A stretch of DNA of 64,000 nucleotides from JACDEA01 sp963742585. Its GTDB lineage: Bacteria; Actinomycetota; Acidimicrobiia; Acidimicrobiales; JACDEA01. The notes under the pieces are model-generated. The model did no database searches, was not told the origin of the DNA, and worked only from the letters and a program-made list of their open reading frames with translations. A program made the position numbers and the translations under genes. This document shows, in pieces, positions 36,801 to 46,071 of this stretch; position 1 is the first letter of the stretch, and each line of letters starts with the position of its first letter. The DNA is taken from NCBI GenBank assembly GCA_963742585.1, contig CAVUMI010000009.1:1178001-1242000 (forward strand). The letters are read 5' to 3'.

Positions 36801-37656
36801 TCAAGAAGTCAAGGACACCTCATCGCCGACCCGGACCGCCCCACCGGTCGTAACACTGGCGTAGATGCCGGCGCAGGCCCACGTGCCCACCCCGGGGATG
36901 TCGATGCGGTTGTCGCGGGCGAGCGTCTCGAGGACGCCACGATCCTGATCGAGCCCCGGCTGGGGGAGCGTGGTCATCACGCAACGCATCGTCGGCATCA
37001 GCACCTGCGCCTCAGCCACCGCGCCAAGGGACACGCCCCGCCCCGCCCATTCGTTCTCGATGTAGCCCGTGCCGTCGACATCGACCACGACGTTGGGCCG
37101 GAACCGGCGGACGTCGTCGTCGAGTTGGGCCAGGGTGGCCGACGTGATGAGGTGCAGCGTCGTCAGGTCGAAGAAACTCGCCGGCGGGGCCAGGAGCCCG
37201 AGTGCCATGTTCGTCATGGTCCCGCCCTGCTCCTCGCCCGTGCGGTTCGCTTCGATCGCCTCTGCAGGCGCGACACCGTCGATGTCGGGGAAGAGCATCT
37301 CGTAATGCCGATCGGTCGGGGCGCTGTCGGCCAGCCGCACGCGGCGGCCGAGCAGGTCGCTCAAGCGGTCGTCGGCGTCCGCATCGCCATTCCGAACGAC
37401 CGATCCGTCCGGCAGGCCGATCTCGATCGCATCGGGGCCGACGAGTTGCGCGCTGCATTGCAGCACCGCGCCCCACTTGCGCGGGTTCTTGGCGCTGACG
37501 ACATGGCCGGTCTCGACATCGACGAGCGCCCAGCGCCGGTCGCCGGGAATCCCGGCCTCGGTGATCTCGAGCGCGTCAAGCGTCTCGCCCTGCATCGACT
37601 TGACCGGATAGCGCCAGAGCCCGTCTTACGGTGCCGGCGACGTTCACGCTCACCAT
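36801..37656 (-). CDS. MOSC-domain protein (one frameshift near the start)
   Basis: MOSC beta-barrel proteins carry sulfur for molybdenum-cofactor-related or detoxifying enzymes. LWRYPVKSMQGETL, GIPGDRRWALVDVETGHVVS, then the C-terminal MOSC block RFRPNVVVDVDGTGYIENEW and CVMTTLPQPGLDQD, with the conserved catalytic Cys in MRCVMTT. An ATG at 37656 (MVSVNVAGTVRR) is the best start once one extra base near 37625 is removed; otherwise the first ATG is 37595. Follows the aldolase gene with overlap. Confidence 0.83.
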
Positions 37657-38413
37657 CGAGGAGGTCGGGCTGCTCGCGGACGATGCGCTCGTAGAGGGGC
37701 TGGAAACTCAGCCAGCCGGCAAGCTCCTGACCAACCTGACCGCTGGTGATCTTGGCCTGCTCGGCATCGATGGGCTGCGGCGTGCCGGCCGCTTCGGCGA
37801 GGAGCTGCGATTGGCAGGTGCGCTCCATCGTGATGAACCACCACGCGGCGGCATCGACGGTCTTGCCGACCGTCAGCAGACCGTGGTTCTTGAGGATGAC
37901 CGCCTTGGCATCGGCCAGCGCATGGGCGATGCGCTTGCCTTCCTCGAGGTCGAGCACGACACCGCCGAAGTCGTCGTAGAGCGCGTGATCGCCGTAGAAC
38001 GCGCACGAGTCCTGCGTGAGCGGATCCAGCTGTCGGGCCAACGACGACCAGGTCTTGCCGTAAAGCGAATGGGCGTGCGCGGCGCTGACAACGTCGGGGC
38101 GGGCGGCGTGCACCTGCGAGTGAATGCAGAACGCGGCGCGGTTCACATCGTGCTCGCCCTCGACGACCTCGCCGTCGTCGTTCACAAGGATCAGGTCTGA
38201 CACGCGGATTTGGCCGAAATGCATGGCGAACGGGTTCACCCAGAAATGGTCGAGGCGCTCGGGGTCCCGGGCCGTGATATGCCCGGCCACACCTTCGTCG
38301 AAGCCGCACTTGCTGAAGAGACGGAAGGAAGCGGCGAGCCGCTGTTTGCGATGTAGCCGTTCCTCCTCAATCGAAGCGAACTTGGGCAACGGAGGCGGAT
38401 AACGCTTAGTCAC
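37650..38413 (-). CDS. Class II aldolase/adducin-family protein (frameshift at the end)
   Basis: About 253 residues. PPPLPKFASIEEERLHRKQR, LFSKCGFDEGVAGHITARDP, DHFWVNPFAMHFGQI, HSQVHAARPDVVSAAHAHSL, KNHGLLTVGKTVDAAAWWFI: Zn-binding His residues of the FucA/AraD fold are the HAHS pair and a later His. Many such proteins act on sugar phosphates, others in secondary metabolism. The frame runs about 95 codons into the MOSC gene on the wrong frame; correcting one base gives a stop overlapping the MOSC start (37650-37656). Confidence 0.83.
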
Positions 38414-38444
38414 AGCGCCATCGTAGAAGAGGGGGCCGCCAAGG

Positions 38445-38508
38445 GCGTTATGTCCAGTCGCTCCCTCAGGCCAGCGACGCTGGCCTTCCTAACAACTTGA
38501 CATAACGC
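38445..38508. repeat. Nested inverted repeats (terminator or REP-like element)
   Basis: Outer arms GCGTTATGTC (38445-38454) and GACATAACGC (38499-38508) are perfect 10-bp complements. Inside is a second perfect hairpin AGGCCAGC/GCTGGCCT (38468-38475 and 38479-38486, loop GAC). Lies downstream of the calcium-binding protein gene and upstream of the aldolase gene, both on the minus strand, so it may end the former transcript. The 175-base gap holds nothing else I can see. Confidence 0.6.
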
Positions 38509-38590
38509 ACATTCTCGGCGGCGCCCGCAGGCCAACGGCCCTGTGGACCGGGGCTAGTGGGCTTCGCCGAGCATGTGCTCTTAAGCGGGC

Positions 38591-39373
38591 CTATGCCTCG
38601 CAGGTGGTCTCTGGGGCCCCGCCGGTGCAGGTGTCGAAGCTGGTGCCGCCGTCCATGGACGTGGTGCCGGTGGCATCGAGATTGGTGAGGGTGTCATTTC
38701 CTCCACCGCCGGCGAGCGTGACGGCCTCGGACTGGAACCCGCTGTCGTTCCCGTTGATGAGCTCGTCGTTGCCTTCGTCGCCGTCGATTGCGGCGGTCCT
38801 GCTGTATTGCCAGACATAGTCGTTGCCGGTGCCGCCCGATCCGGTGCCGCCCGACCAGAGGAACAGTCGGTCGTTGCCATCCTCACCAAAGAGCTGGTTG
38901 TTTGTCGTCGGCAGGTCGGACGTGTGGAGCTCGTCGTTGCCGTGCCCGCCATAAAGCAGGTCGTCGCCCGTATTGGGCCCGGCCGGACAGCATCCGCCCC
39001 AACCGCCGTCGAGGTGATCGTTACCGTTCTCGCCATAGAGCCGGTCCGTTCCACCGGCGCCCTGGATTACATCGTCGCCGCCGCCGCCGCAGATCAGGTC
39101 ATCGCCCCAAGGCCCGACCTGACCGTCATTTCCGCCACGCGGATCACCGTCGACTTTGTCGTTGCCGGGGCCGGCGGAGATCACGTCGCTGCCGGTAGTG
39201 CCGGTGATGACGTCGTTGCCCGCCGTACCCACGATGGTCGCCACTTCGCCTTGACAAAGGACTGCTGCTTGCCCGGGCGCCGCCACCGCGAGCAGCGGCA
39301 CGGCGATCACGCCCAGCAGCAGTATCCGGATCGCGGGCGCGACTCGTCGAGTCGGTTGATTTGTGTTCCGCAT
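38591..39373 (-). CDS. Secreted RTX-type calcium-binding repeat protein
   Basis: About 260 residues. A signal peptide (RILLLGVIAVPLLAVAAPGQ, cut after AAPGQAA) is followed by hemolysin-type nonapeptide repeats, G-G-x-G-N/D-D-x-U-x: VGTAGNDVITGTTGSDVISA, GPGNDKVDGD, GGGGDDVIQGAGGTDRLYGE, NGNDHLDGG, GGHGNDELH. These bind Ca2+ in a beta-roll. Unlike Gram-negative RTX toxins it has a Sec signal and four or more Cys, so it is a surface or exported protein. ATG 39373 has ribosome site GAAGGTAGAG 6 bases upstream; an ATG at 39427 is an alternative. No toxin domain visible. Confidence 0.8.
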   Translation of the reverse strand: MRNTNQPTRRVAPAIRILLLGVIAVPLLAVAAPGQAAVLCQGEVATIVGTAGNDVITGTTGSDVISAGPGNDKVDGDPRGGNDGQVGPWGDDLICGGGGDDVIQGAGGTDRLYGENGNDHLDGGWGGCCPAGPNTGDDLLYGGHGNDELHTSDLPTTNNQLFGEDGNDRLFLWSGGTGSGGTGNDYVWQYSRTAAIDGDEGNDELINGNDSGFQSEAVTLAGGGGNDTLTNLDATGTTSMDGGTSFDTCTGGAPETTCEA

Positions 39374-39454
39374 CGTCGTCTCTACCTTCGGACGCCGCCG
39401 GTCAGGTATCGAACCCAAGATGAGCAAACGCCTGTTCGGCTACATCTTATGCCC

Positions 39455-40138
39455 TTAGACGGCCTCCAAGAACCGGAGTGCGGCGTCGATGAAGCCGAAG
39501 TCGCTGGCGGTGGCCAGGTGATCGACGTTGCGGAGCAGCTTGGCCTGGGCGTTGGGCATGGCGGCGGCCAGGGCGGCCGGGTCACCGGCCAGTGGGTCGC
39601 GGTCGCCGGCGACGATCAGGACGGGGTTGGCGATCCGGGCCAGGTCTTCGGCGGTCAGCGCGACGTGACGGCGCCGCAGAAACGCCGCGAGCGCCTTGGG
39701 ATCGTTCCCCGGCGTGCGGGCGAACCGGCCGAAGGCCTGCGCCAGGGGATCGTCGGACTCGCGACCATCGATACCGTCGACGATGGCCTGACCCTGCCCG
39801 TCATCATGCCCGTCCAACAGGCGGCCGCCGACTCCCCCGACGACGATCTTGCCGAACTTCTCCGGCGTCCGAGACGCAAGGGTCAGCAGCACGCGGGCGC
39901 CCATGGAGAAGCCGATGGCATCGACGGGAGCATCGGTGGGGAGGACGGCGGCCACGTCGTCCTCGACCGAGCCGTAGGCCGCAGGGTCATGCGGCTTCTC
40001 CGCCTCGCCGTGGCCGAGCATGTCGATGCCGATGACCTCGCGTCCGGCGTCCTGCAGCAGATCGACCCACCCCGGATCGCGCCAGTTGCGAGCGAACGAC
40101 GAGGCGAACCCATGAACCAAGACGACGCTGTGTGGCAC
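39455..40138 (-). CDS. Alpha/beta hydrolase
   Basis: 227 residues, intact. VVLVHGFASSFARNW (oxyanion region), IDMLGHGEAEKP, nucleophile elbow GFSMGARVLL with Ser, an acidic residue in VAGDRDPLAGDP and the catalytic His in LLRNVDHLATASDFGF. Likely an esterase or lipid hydrolase; no further specificity visible. Divergent from the next gene with 11 bases between the starts. Confidence 0.85.
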   Translation of the reverse strand: MPHSVVLVHGFASSFARNWRDPGWVDLLQDAGREVIGIDMLGHGEAEKPHDPAAYGSVEDDVAAVLPTDAPVDAIGFSMGARVLLTLASRTPEKFGKIVVGGVGGRLLDGHDDGQGQAIVDGIDGRESDDPLAQAFGRFARTPGNDPKALAAFLRRRHVALTAEDLARIANPVLIVAGDRDPLAGDPAALAAAMPNAQAKLLRNVDHLATASDFGFIDAALRFLEAV

Positions 40139-40149
40139 GCAGATAGCGT

Positions 40150-41520
40150 ATGGGCTGCATGTCCAGGCGGATCGAGGTGGAGCTCACCAGCAAGGTGGAT
40201 GACGACACCTGGACCTGGCGCGCCGCCGGTGCTCGCCTCCCCAAGGGAACGCTGCCCGGCACGCTGCTTTTCGACGGGGCCACGGTGGGCCAGGTGCTGC
40301 GCGCCGAGGTCGAGAACGACATCGACGGGATAGTGGTGCTCGCCATCTTCCCGCCCAAGGAGAAGGCGCCCGAGCCCGAGCGGATACAGATGATCCCGCC
40401 GCCCGACCGACCAGCACCGTCGCCCAGCACCGGACCGCCCACGCCGCGGGGGAAGCCCGACCGCGAACGCCCGCCGCGCGGCTGAACGTCCAACCGGCGG
40501 CGGACCGCGAGCTCGCCCCGACCGTCCGGATCGACCTGATCGACCTGATCGGCGCGCTGGCCGCGGCGCGGCCCGAGCGCGGCCGTGACGAAGGCCGCGG
40601 ACCGCGCACGCCCCGTCCCAAGCCGGAGGCGGCCCCCGAACGACCGAAGCACAAGCGGCTGAGCCCCGGTCACACCCACCGCAACGCGGTGCTCGATTCG
40701 TTGCCGCCCGAGCAGCGCCCGATTGCCGAACATCTGCTCCGAGGCGGCATCCCTGCAGTGCGTCAAGCCATCGACACGCAGAACTCGCTCCTCGAATCGG
40801 AGAAGCAGTCGACCATCAAGGCCGAACCACTGCTCGCGCTCGCCGAAGGGCTACTCCCCCGGCTCAAAGCCGCTGAGTGGCGCGACCGGGCCGAGGCAGC
40901 CGCCGCGGCCGGCGACGACCTGAGCCTCCGCGATCTGCGCTCGGTCGTTTCGAGCGCGGAGGCTCGCGACGAGGAGTCGCGGACTGCTCGTCAGTTCGCT
41001 GCGCGAGAAACTCGACGGCCGCCTCGCGAGCGAGCGCGGCGTGTGGGTGACCGACATCACCGATGCACTGACTGCCGGACGTGTCGTGCGAGCGTTGCGC
41101 ATCGCATCGCGGCCGCCCGACCCCGCCATGCGCTTTCCCCCGGAACTTGGGGGTCGGCTATCGGAGTCGGCGGGCGCCGCGATGGCCGCGGATGCACCCG
41201 CCGACCGCTGGCTGGCGGTGCTCGACGCCGTCGCCGTGTCACCGGTACGGCGCTCGGTCAAACCGATCGCCCTGCCGGCCGAGCCGTCCGACGAGTTCAT
41301 GACGACGGTCAAGCAAGCCGTGACGCGCGTACCCGCGCTCGGCCCTCTGGTCGGGATCGAGCCGCCCAAGCCACCCCCGCCGCCTCCGTCCGGGTTGCGG
41401 CTTCCGCCCAAACCCACGACACCCCCACCCCGCGCCATCCCGCAGCGGCCGCCACCCGGCGCGGCGGCACCTGTGAGCGACCCGCCGCCGGAAGCGGCGT
41501 CAGAAAGCGCGTCCCACTAG
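40150..41520 (+). CDS. Hypothetical protein with Pro-rich tail (frameshifted)
   Basis: Not recognised. About 455 residues after correcting indels near 40485 and 40985. The N-terminus (RIEVELTSKVDDDTWTWRAA, GARLPKGTLPGTLLFDGATV, GQVLRAEVENDIDGIVVLAI) looks like a small beta domain. A charged linker (PERGRDEGRGPRTPRPKP) leads to a helical central part (AVLDSLPPEQRPIAEHLLRG, VWVTDITDALTAGRVVRALR). The C-terminus is nearly pure Pro/Ala (PPPPPPSGLRLPPKPTTPPP). Probably cytosolic; the helical central part may act in binding, but I cannot say what. ATG 40150 or 40159. Confidence 0.5.
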
Positions 41521-41529
41521 TTTCGGCCC

Positions 41530-42292
41530 ATGGTCGAATACGAAGCCGACGGACATGTCGCCGTCATCACTATCCGTCGCCCCGAAGCCCGCAACGCTGT
41601 CAATGGCGACGTGGCCAAGGGCATGGAGGCGGCGATCGACAGCCTCGAGGACGACGACAATGTCTGGGTCGGCATCGTCGCCGGCGAAGGCAGCGTGTTT
41701 TCGGCCGGCGCCGACCTGAAGGCGATCGCCTCGGGACAGGCTGGCGATCTCCAGACCGAGCGCGGTGGCTTCGGTGGCATCACCCGTCGCGAACGCAGCA
41801 AGCCACTGATCGCCGCGGTCGACGGACCTGCGCTCGCCGGCGGCTGTGAGATCGCGCTCGCGTGCGATCTCATCGTCGCATCAACCAACGCCGCGTTCGG
41901 CCTGCCGGAGGTGAAGCGCTCACTCGCCGCGGTCGCCGGCGGCCTGTTCCGCCTCCCCCGCGTGCTACCGCCCAAGGTCGCCATGGAGGTCGTGCTCACC
42001 GGCGATCCGATCACCGCCGAGCGCGCCTACCAGTTGGGCATGGTCAACGAGTTCGTTGCGCCCGGCGAGGCCATCACCGCTGCCCGTGCACTGGCCGAGC
42101 GCATCGCGGTCAACGCGCCGCTCGCCGTGCGGGCCAGCCGCAAGGTGGTCATCGCCGCGGCAACCAACGACGACGAAACACTGTGGAAGCATGAGCGGCG
42201 CGGCGATGGGCAAGCTGGCCGGAACCGAGGATTTCGCCGAAGGCCCCCGCGCGTTCATCGAGAAGCGGGCCCCAGTGTGGAAGGGCCGGTAG
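41530..42292 (+). CDS. Enoyl-CoA hydratase/isomerase (one frameshift)
   Basis: Crotonase-fold protein of about 253 residues. ITIRRPEARNAVNGDVAKGM, SVFSAGADLKAIASG (oxyanion hole), KPLIAAVDGPALAGGCEIAL, ACDLIVASTNAAFGLPEV and SLAAVAGGLFRLPRVL. Both oxyanion-hole segments are present; the first catalytic Glu position is in GPALAGGCEIALA and the second in GLPEVKR. One indel near 42190. Beta-oxidation or side-chain degradation; substrate not predictable. Confidence 0.88.
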
Positions 42293-42928
42293 CGGCGCTC
42301 ACGCCGAAGGGCACGTCAGCCAGTCGATCGACGGTCGTCACTTCCTCGACCGGCCGCCGGCGCACCGGACCGTGCCGGCCGACCGGCCAGCCGAGCGGGA
42401 GCAGCCCCGCCAGCATCCAGTCATCGGGGATGCCGATGAGCTCGCGCAGCTCCTTCTCGGCGCCAAGGAAGAACGTGGTGACCACGGTCCCGAGGCCCTC
42501 GGCGCGCGCCGCCAACGCGAAGTTCTGCATGGCCGGATAGATCGACCCACCCTCGGCCAGCGCGGGCCGGTGTCCGCGGCCCTTGCAGACAGAACAGCAC
42601 GTAGACGGGCGATCTCCTCGAAGTGATCGACGAAGTGCTGCATCGTGCGGCCCATGCGGGCCCGCGGCGATGGTCGTCGGCTGCCTCGTCGCCGCTGAGT
42701 CCGTAGTCGAACTTGGCGACTGCCCACGCGGCACGATAGGTGTCGCCCGAGCACCGTCCTTACTGCGGGCGAGCGCAGGACGACGAACCGCCACGCCTGG
42801 CGGTTGCCGCCCGACGGGTGCCCACGTTGCCGCCTCCAGGCAGCGTGCGCAACACGTCATCGGGCACAGGGTCGGGCTTGTAACGCCGGATGGCGCGTGC
42901 AGTCGGACATCACCTCGAAGACGTCCAT
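42255..42928 (-). CDS. Nitroreductase family protein (heavily frameshifted)
   Basis: Restored N-terminus MDVFEVMSDC then AIRRYKPDPVPDDVLRTL, EAATWAPSGGNRQAWRFVVL, and C-terminal MQNFALAARAEGLGTVVTTF, LIGIPDDWMLAGLLPLGWPV. These are the FMN-binding blocks of the NfsB-like flavin reductase fold. At least six indels. It begins two bases from the stop of the upstream NUDIX gene (TAGATG) and ends overlapping the convergent enoyl-CoA hydratase by about 38 bases, which is suspicious and may reflect another indel. Confidence 0.7.
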
Positions 42929-43334
42929 CTACGCGATGACCTCCAGGATGCCGTGCTCGTGCAGGAACTCGGCCAGACCCTCGACCAGGTTCAGGTCGGC
43001 GACTTGCTCAAGCGGCACCCACGCCGCCTCGGCCGCGTCGTCGCCGGCCACCGGAGCTCGCGCCTCGAGGAGCGTGACCGTGAAGTCGAGGATGACGTGA
43101 TGGAAGTCGTCGTCAATCCGTTCGACCCAACCGACGAACTCGATCGCACACGCCCTCGAGGTTGGTCTCCTCGAGCAGCTCGCGCACGACGGCTTCGGCG
43201 AGCATCTCACCCGGCTCGCACGCGACCGCCGGGCACCGACCACTCCCCCGCCGCCGCCCGCGGCCACGACGGATCAGCAAGAGACGGTCTGCGTCGACCG
43301 CGATGGCGCCCACACAGACCTCGGGCGCGCTCAG
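42929..43334 (-). CDS. NUDIX hydrolase (frameshifted)
   Basis: About 135 residues. APEVCVGAIAVDADRLLLIR then PGEMLAEAVVRELLEETNLE, the NUDIX box (Gx5Ex7REUxEExGU) with REL-LEET intact, followed by IEFVGWVERIDDDFHHVILD, FTVTLLEARAPVAGDDAAEA and AAWVPLEQVADLNLVEGLAE. Cleaves a nucleoside diphosphate linked to another moiety. Indels near 43150 and 43230. The start is uncertain: CTG at 43334 would overlap the GNAT stop; no ATG or GTG is well placed. Confidence 0.78.
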
Positions 43335-43815
43335 GTTGCCGCCTCGCCCATCTTGTGGTGCATCACTAGCAGGCGCGCGCTGAAACCCGACCCTTCGAAG
43401 AAGTTCTTGGTCGACCGATCGCCGGGAAGCGCGTACGCGTCGGCACCTTCGCATCCGGTCTCGGTGAACCACTCCAGGAGGCTGTTCATTAAGCACTCCC
43501 CCACCGCGACGCCGCGGGCTTCGGACTCCACATAGATGTCGGTGATCACACCCAGGCGCGTGCCGTCGCGCAAGCTCCTCAACGTGCGCAACCGCGTAGC
43601 CGATCGCCGCACCATCGATGGTGCCGGCCAAGACCGCGTGTGTTCGGGTCCGGCCACCGCAGCCGCCAGCCCCTCTTCGAAGCGGCTCGGCTCGCGCTTC
43701 CCGGGCAACGAAGACCCTGCCGCCCCGCTCGCCGGCCATTGCGGCCAGCGCCATTCGGTTGAGCTCCGCCAAGCCGGGGCACGTCTTCCGGCGTCGCCGG
43801 TCGCGCCCCTTCCAC
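43331..43815 (-). CDS. GNAT-family N-acetyltransferase (frameshifted)
   Basis: GTG 43815 immediately follows the upstream stop (TAGGTG). ARPATPEDVPRLAELNRMAL begins the fold; after indels near 43775, 43685, 43645 and 43575 the acetyl-CoA loop reads GVITDIYVESEARGVAVGEC (R/Q-x-x-G-x-G/A equivalent), then NSLLEWFTETGCEGADAYAL and NFFEGSGFSARLLVMHHKMG. About 160 residues. Substrate unknown. Confidence 0.78.
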
Positions 43816-44351
43816 CTAGGGCGTCGTCTCCGCCTGGAGTTGGCCAACCTTGTTCAGGATCGTGCGGCGACCGCGTGTCGCTTCCTCGTAGTCCTTGACC
43901 GCGTCGAGCTCGGCGCTCGACAGACCGCCGAGCCGCTGAACCACCTGCGATGCGGCCAGCGAGTCGTAGCCCGGAATGGCCAGCGCGTCGGCGCTCGGGT
44001 CGCGGACCGTTGCTGGACGGCGACGGCCGCGGCCGATGGCGTCGTCGCAGCCGAAGTCGCGCGGTGCCGACGTCGCGGGGCGCAGGCGGTGGGGCGGCGC
44101 GGCTGGCGCCGGCGGGCCGCGAGGTTGCCGACCACTTCTCCGGCCTGCAGCACCGCCTTCTCGGCATCCTTGCGGCCCTGGGCGATGGCGAACTCGGTCA
44201 TCACCTTGGCGGTGCCGACCTGCTTGGTGACCTCTTCGCGACCCATCTCGATCCAGCCCGGCAGCATGCTGCGCATGAAGTTGGCGAACCCAATCGGCGC
44301 GTACACGACCAGCTCGACGGCCTTTTCGACCGGTGACTTGTCTTCACTCAC
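43816..44351 (-). CDS. Putative lipid-droplet-associated-like actinobacterial protein (frameshifted centre)
   Basis: About 178 residues. VEKAVELVVYAPIGFANFMR then SMLPGWIEMGREEVTKQVGT, with an amphipathic/hydrophobic N-terminal segment, and VMTEFAIAQGRKDAEKAVLQ. The centre is Ala/Pro/Arg-rich and broken by indels. The C-terminus reads ALAIPGYDSLAASQVVQRLG then GLSSAELDAVKDYEEATRGR and RRTILNKVGQLQAE, a YDxLxxxxVxxxLxxLxxxELxxVxxYE helical hairpin widespread in actinobacterial proteins. The lipid-droplet label is by family resemblance only. Confidence 0.55.
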
Positions 44352-44375
44352 GTGAAAGACGCTACTCGCGGGCGG

Positions 44376-44822
44376 TCAGGACACGGTGTGGACGATCATC
44401 ACGTCGCAGGGCGTGTGATGCGAAACCTTGTTTGGGACGCTGCCGAGCACGAAGCGGGATGGCGAGGACATGCCCTTCGAGCCCACCACGATGAGGTCAC
44501 CGCCGGTGTCCTCGGCTACTTCGATGATCGCGGTGGCCGGATCGCCCGACGACGTCCGGCGCCGGACATCCTTGACCCCGACCTCCTTGGCGATGACCTG
44601 CGCGCTCCCGGCTCGGTCGTCTGCTGCTGCGGAGTCGGTGATTCGCCACAGCAAATCCTCGGGCACCTCACTGATGTCGCTGGGCGAGGCCGGCTGAGGT
44701 GCGTACGCGGTGACGATCGTGAGACGGGCACCGAACGCCTTGGCCAACGTCGCGGCGTGACGAACAGCAAGCTCGGCCGTCGGCGAACCATCGGTTCCCA
44801 CGATGACGTTCCGGTATCCCAT
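44376..44822 (-). CDS. Universal stress protein (UspA family)
   Basis: 148 residues, intact. NVIVGTDGSPTAELAVRHAA, DLIVVGSKGMSSPSRFVLGS and VPNKVSHHTPCDVMIVHTVS. The GxxGx9G(S/T) ATP-binding motif is present (GSKGMSSPSRFVLGSVPN), so it belongs to the nucleotide-binding USP group. Ribosome site is weak (CCTAGGAGGCACC: AGGAGG 3-4 bases upstream of ATG 44822). Confidence 0.9.
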   Translation of the reverse strand: MGYRNVIVGTDGSPTAELAVRHAATLAKAFGARLTIVTAYAPQPASPSDISEVPEDLLWRITDSAAADDRAGSAQVIAKEVGVKDVRRRTSSGDPATAIIEVAEDTGGDLIVVGSKGMSSPSRFVLGSVPNKVSHHTPCDVMIVHTVS

Positions 44823-44842
44823 CGGTGCCTCCTAGGGAGCTT

Positions 44843-45310
44843 CTACACGCAATCTCGGCAGAGTTGCCGCTTCGCATCCGCCAACTGGCTTGGGTGCTTC
44901 ACGAGAAAACACGACTGGCACACGAACTCGTCAGGCTGCTTCGGGAGGACCTTAAGGGCAGTGTCCCCACGGTCTTCGGTGTCGGGAACCTCCTCCTCGT
45001 CGTCCTCTTCTTCGTCGGGAACGACCAGGCGCTCCTTGAGGATCTCGTCGAGGGACGCCTCGACGTCGTCGTCATCGGGCTCCTCGTCCTCTTCCTCCTC
45101 GACGGCGACGGCCGCATCATCAGCGGCGACCACGGCAGGGTCGACGTCGTCATCGACCGCAGCGTCGAGATCGTCGTCGACGATGAGCGCGTCGTCATCG
45201 TCGTCGACGATGTCCTCGAGGTCGGCCTCTTCGAGGTCGGGGTCTTCGAGATCGTCAGGTTCTTCGAGCTCCTCTGACTCCTCGTCGATGAGCTCGTCGT
45301 CGTCGGCCAT
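44843..45310 (-). CDS. Acidic DUF4193-type zinc-ribbon protein
   Basis: 155 residues. The first 115 are strongly acidic (runs such as IVDDDDDALIVDDDLDAAVD and VEEEEDEEPDDDDVEAS). The C-terminus ALKVLPKQPDEFVCQSCFLV then KHPSQLADAKRQLCRDC is the DUF4193 zinc ribbon (CxxC...CxxC) of actinobacteria. The acidic part is longer than in the usual ~100-residue family member. Function unknown; acidic plus zinc-ribbon architecture suggests binding to RNA polymerase, ribosome or nucleic-acid-binding proteins. Confidence 0.82.
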   Translation of the reverse strand: MADDDELIDEESEELEEPDDLEDPDLEEADLEDIVDDDDDALIVDDDLDAAVDDDVDPAVVAADDAAVAVEEEEDEEPDDDDVEASLDEILKERLVVPDEEEDDEEEVPDTEDRGDTALKVLPKQPDEFVCQSCFLVKHPSQLADAKRQLCRDCV

Positions 45311-45378
45311 GCGTTCCTTCTGTCCAGGACCATTGAGGGCGCCTCAGCGCGGGCGGGAGCATATACGGACGCCGCGCG

Positions 45379-46071
45379 CTATTTGGACGGTTCTCCCGTG
45401 GTCGTGGTCGTTTCCGCTGCCCCGGGGGCCGAAACCGCCTGACCGAGGTCGAGCGTGCTGACGTCGGCAATCAGCCAGCGGCCGCCGACTTTGACCAGTT
45501 GCAGTTCAATCGAGACGCTGGGGGCCGTCTTGGGAGCGGCGTCGCCGTACTGAACCCGGGCGTCGGCCACCACGATGGCCGACGCCGACTCGTCGTCGAC
45601 GCCACTGACGTAGATCTCCTTGACCGTGGCCTCCGACCGGGATTTCAGCTCGGTGATCAGGGCCTCCAGGCCGCCCAACCCGTCGCGGAGCTGGCGGCGA
45701 AAGGTCCCTGTGGCCTGGGCATTCATGCCCTGGCGAAACGAGGCAAGGTCGCGGTAGTCGTAGGTCAGCGCGGCGTCGCCAAACTCGCCGGCGACCCGGC
45801 GAATGGCCTCGATGTCGTTCAGCTCGCCGTTGACCCGGCTGTAGCTGGCGGCGCCCCACCCAACGAGGCCGGTCACCAACACCAGGGCGGCGATCGCCAG
45901 TGCGATCCACACCCGCCGCGAGGATCGCGCCGGCGGCTCGGGCTGCTCGGGCTCGGGGGGCTCAGCGGGCGGCTCAGCCTGCTCGAGCTCAGCCTGCTCG
46001 GGCTCGGGCTGCTCAGCCGGCGCGGCCTCCCCTGGTCGGGCTGGCTCCTCTGGCACCTCGATGTCGCTCAC
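45379..46071 (-). CDS. Mce-associated membrane protein
   Basis: About 230 residues. A Pro/Glu-rich cytosolic N-terminus (EQAELEQAEPPAEPPEPEQP), one helix (VWIALAIAALVLVTGLVGWG) and an extracytoplasmic domain (GEFGDAALTYDYRDLASFRQ, GTFRRQLRDGLGGLEALITE, VSIELQLVKVGGRWLIADVS) of the NTF2-like type seen in Mce-associated proteins such as the mas genes after mycobacterial mce1. GTG 46071 overlaps the mceF stop, so it is the last gene of the operon. Intact. Confidence 0.82.
   Translation of the reverse strand: MSDIEVPEEPARPGEAAPAEQPEPEQAELEQAEPPAEPPEPEQPEPPARSSRRVWIALAIAALVLVTGLVGWGAASYSRVNGELNDIEAIRRVAGEFGDAALTYDYRDLASFRQGMNAQATGTFRRQLRDGLGGLEALITELKSRSEATVKEIYVSGVDDESASAIVVADARVQYGDAAPKTAPSVSIELQLVKVGGRWLIADVSTLDLGQAVSAPGAAETTTTTGEPSK

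Noticed and set aside
37361..38413. 350-residue aldolase with an unusual C-terminal tail
   Set aside because: The last 95 residues are the MOSC gene read in a wrong frame; one base correction ends the aldolase near 37650.
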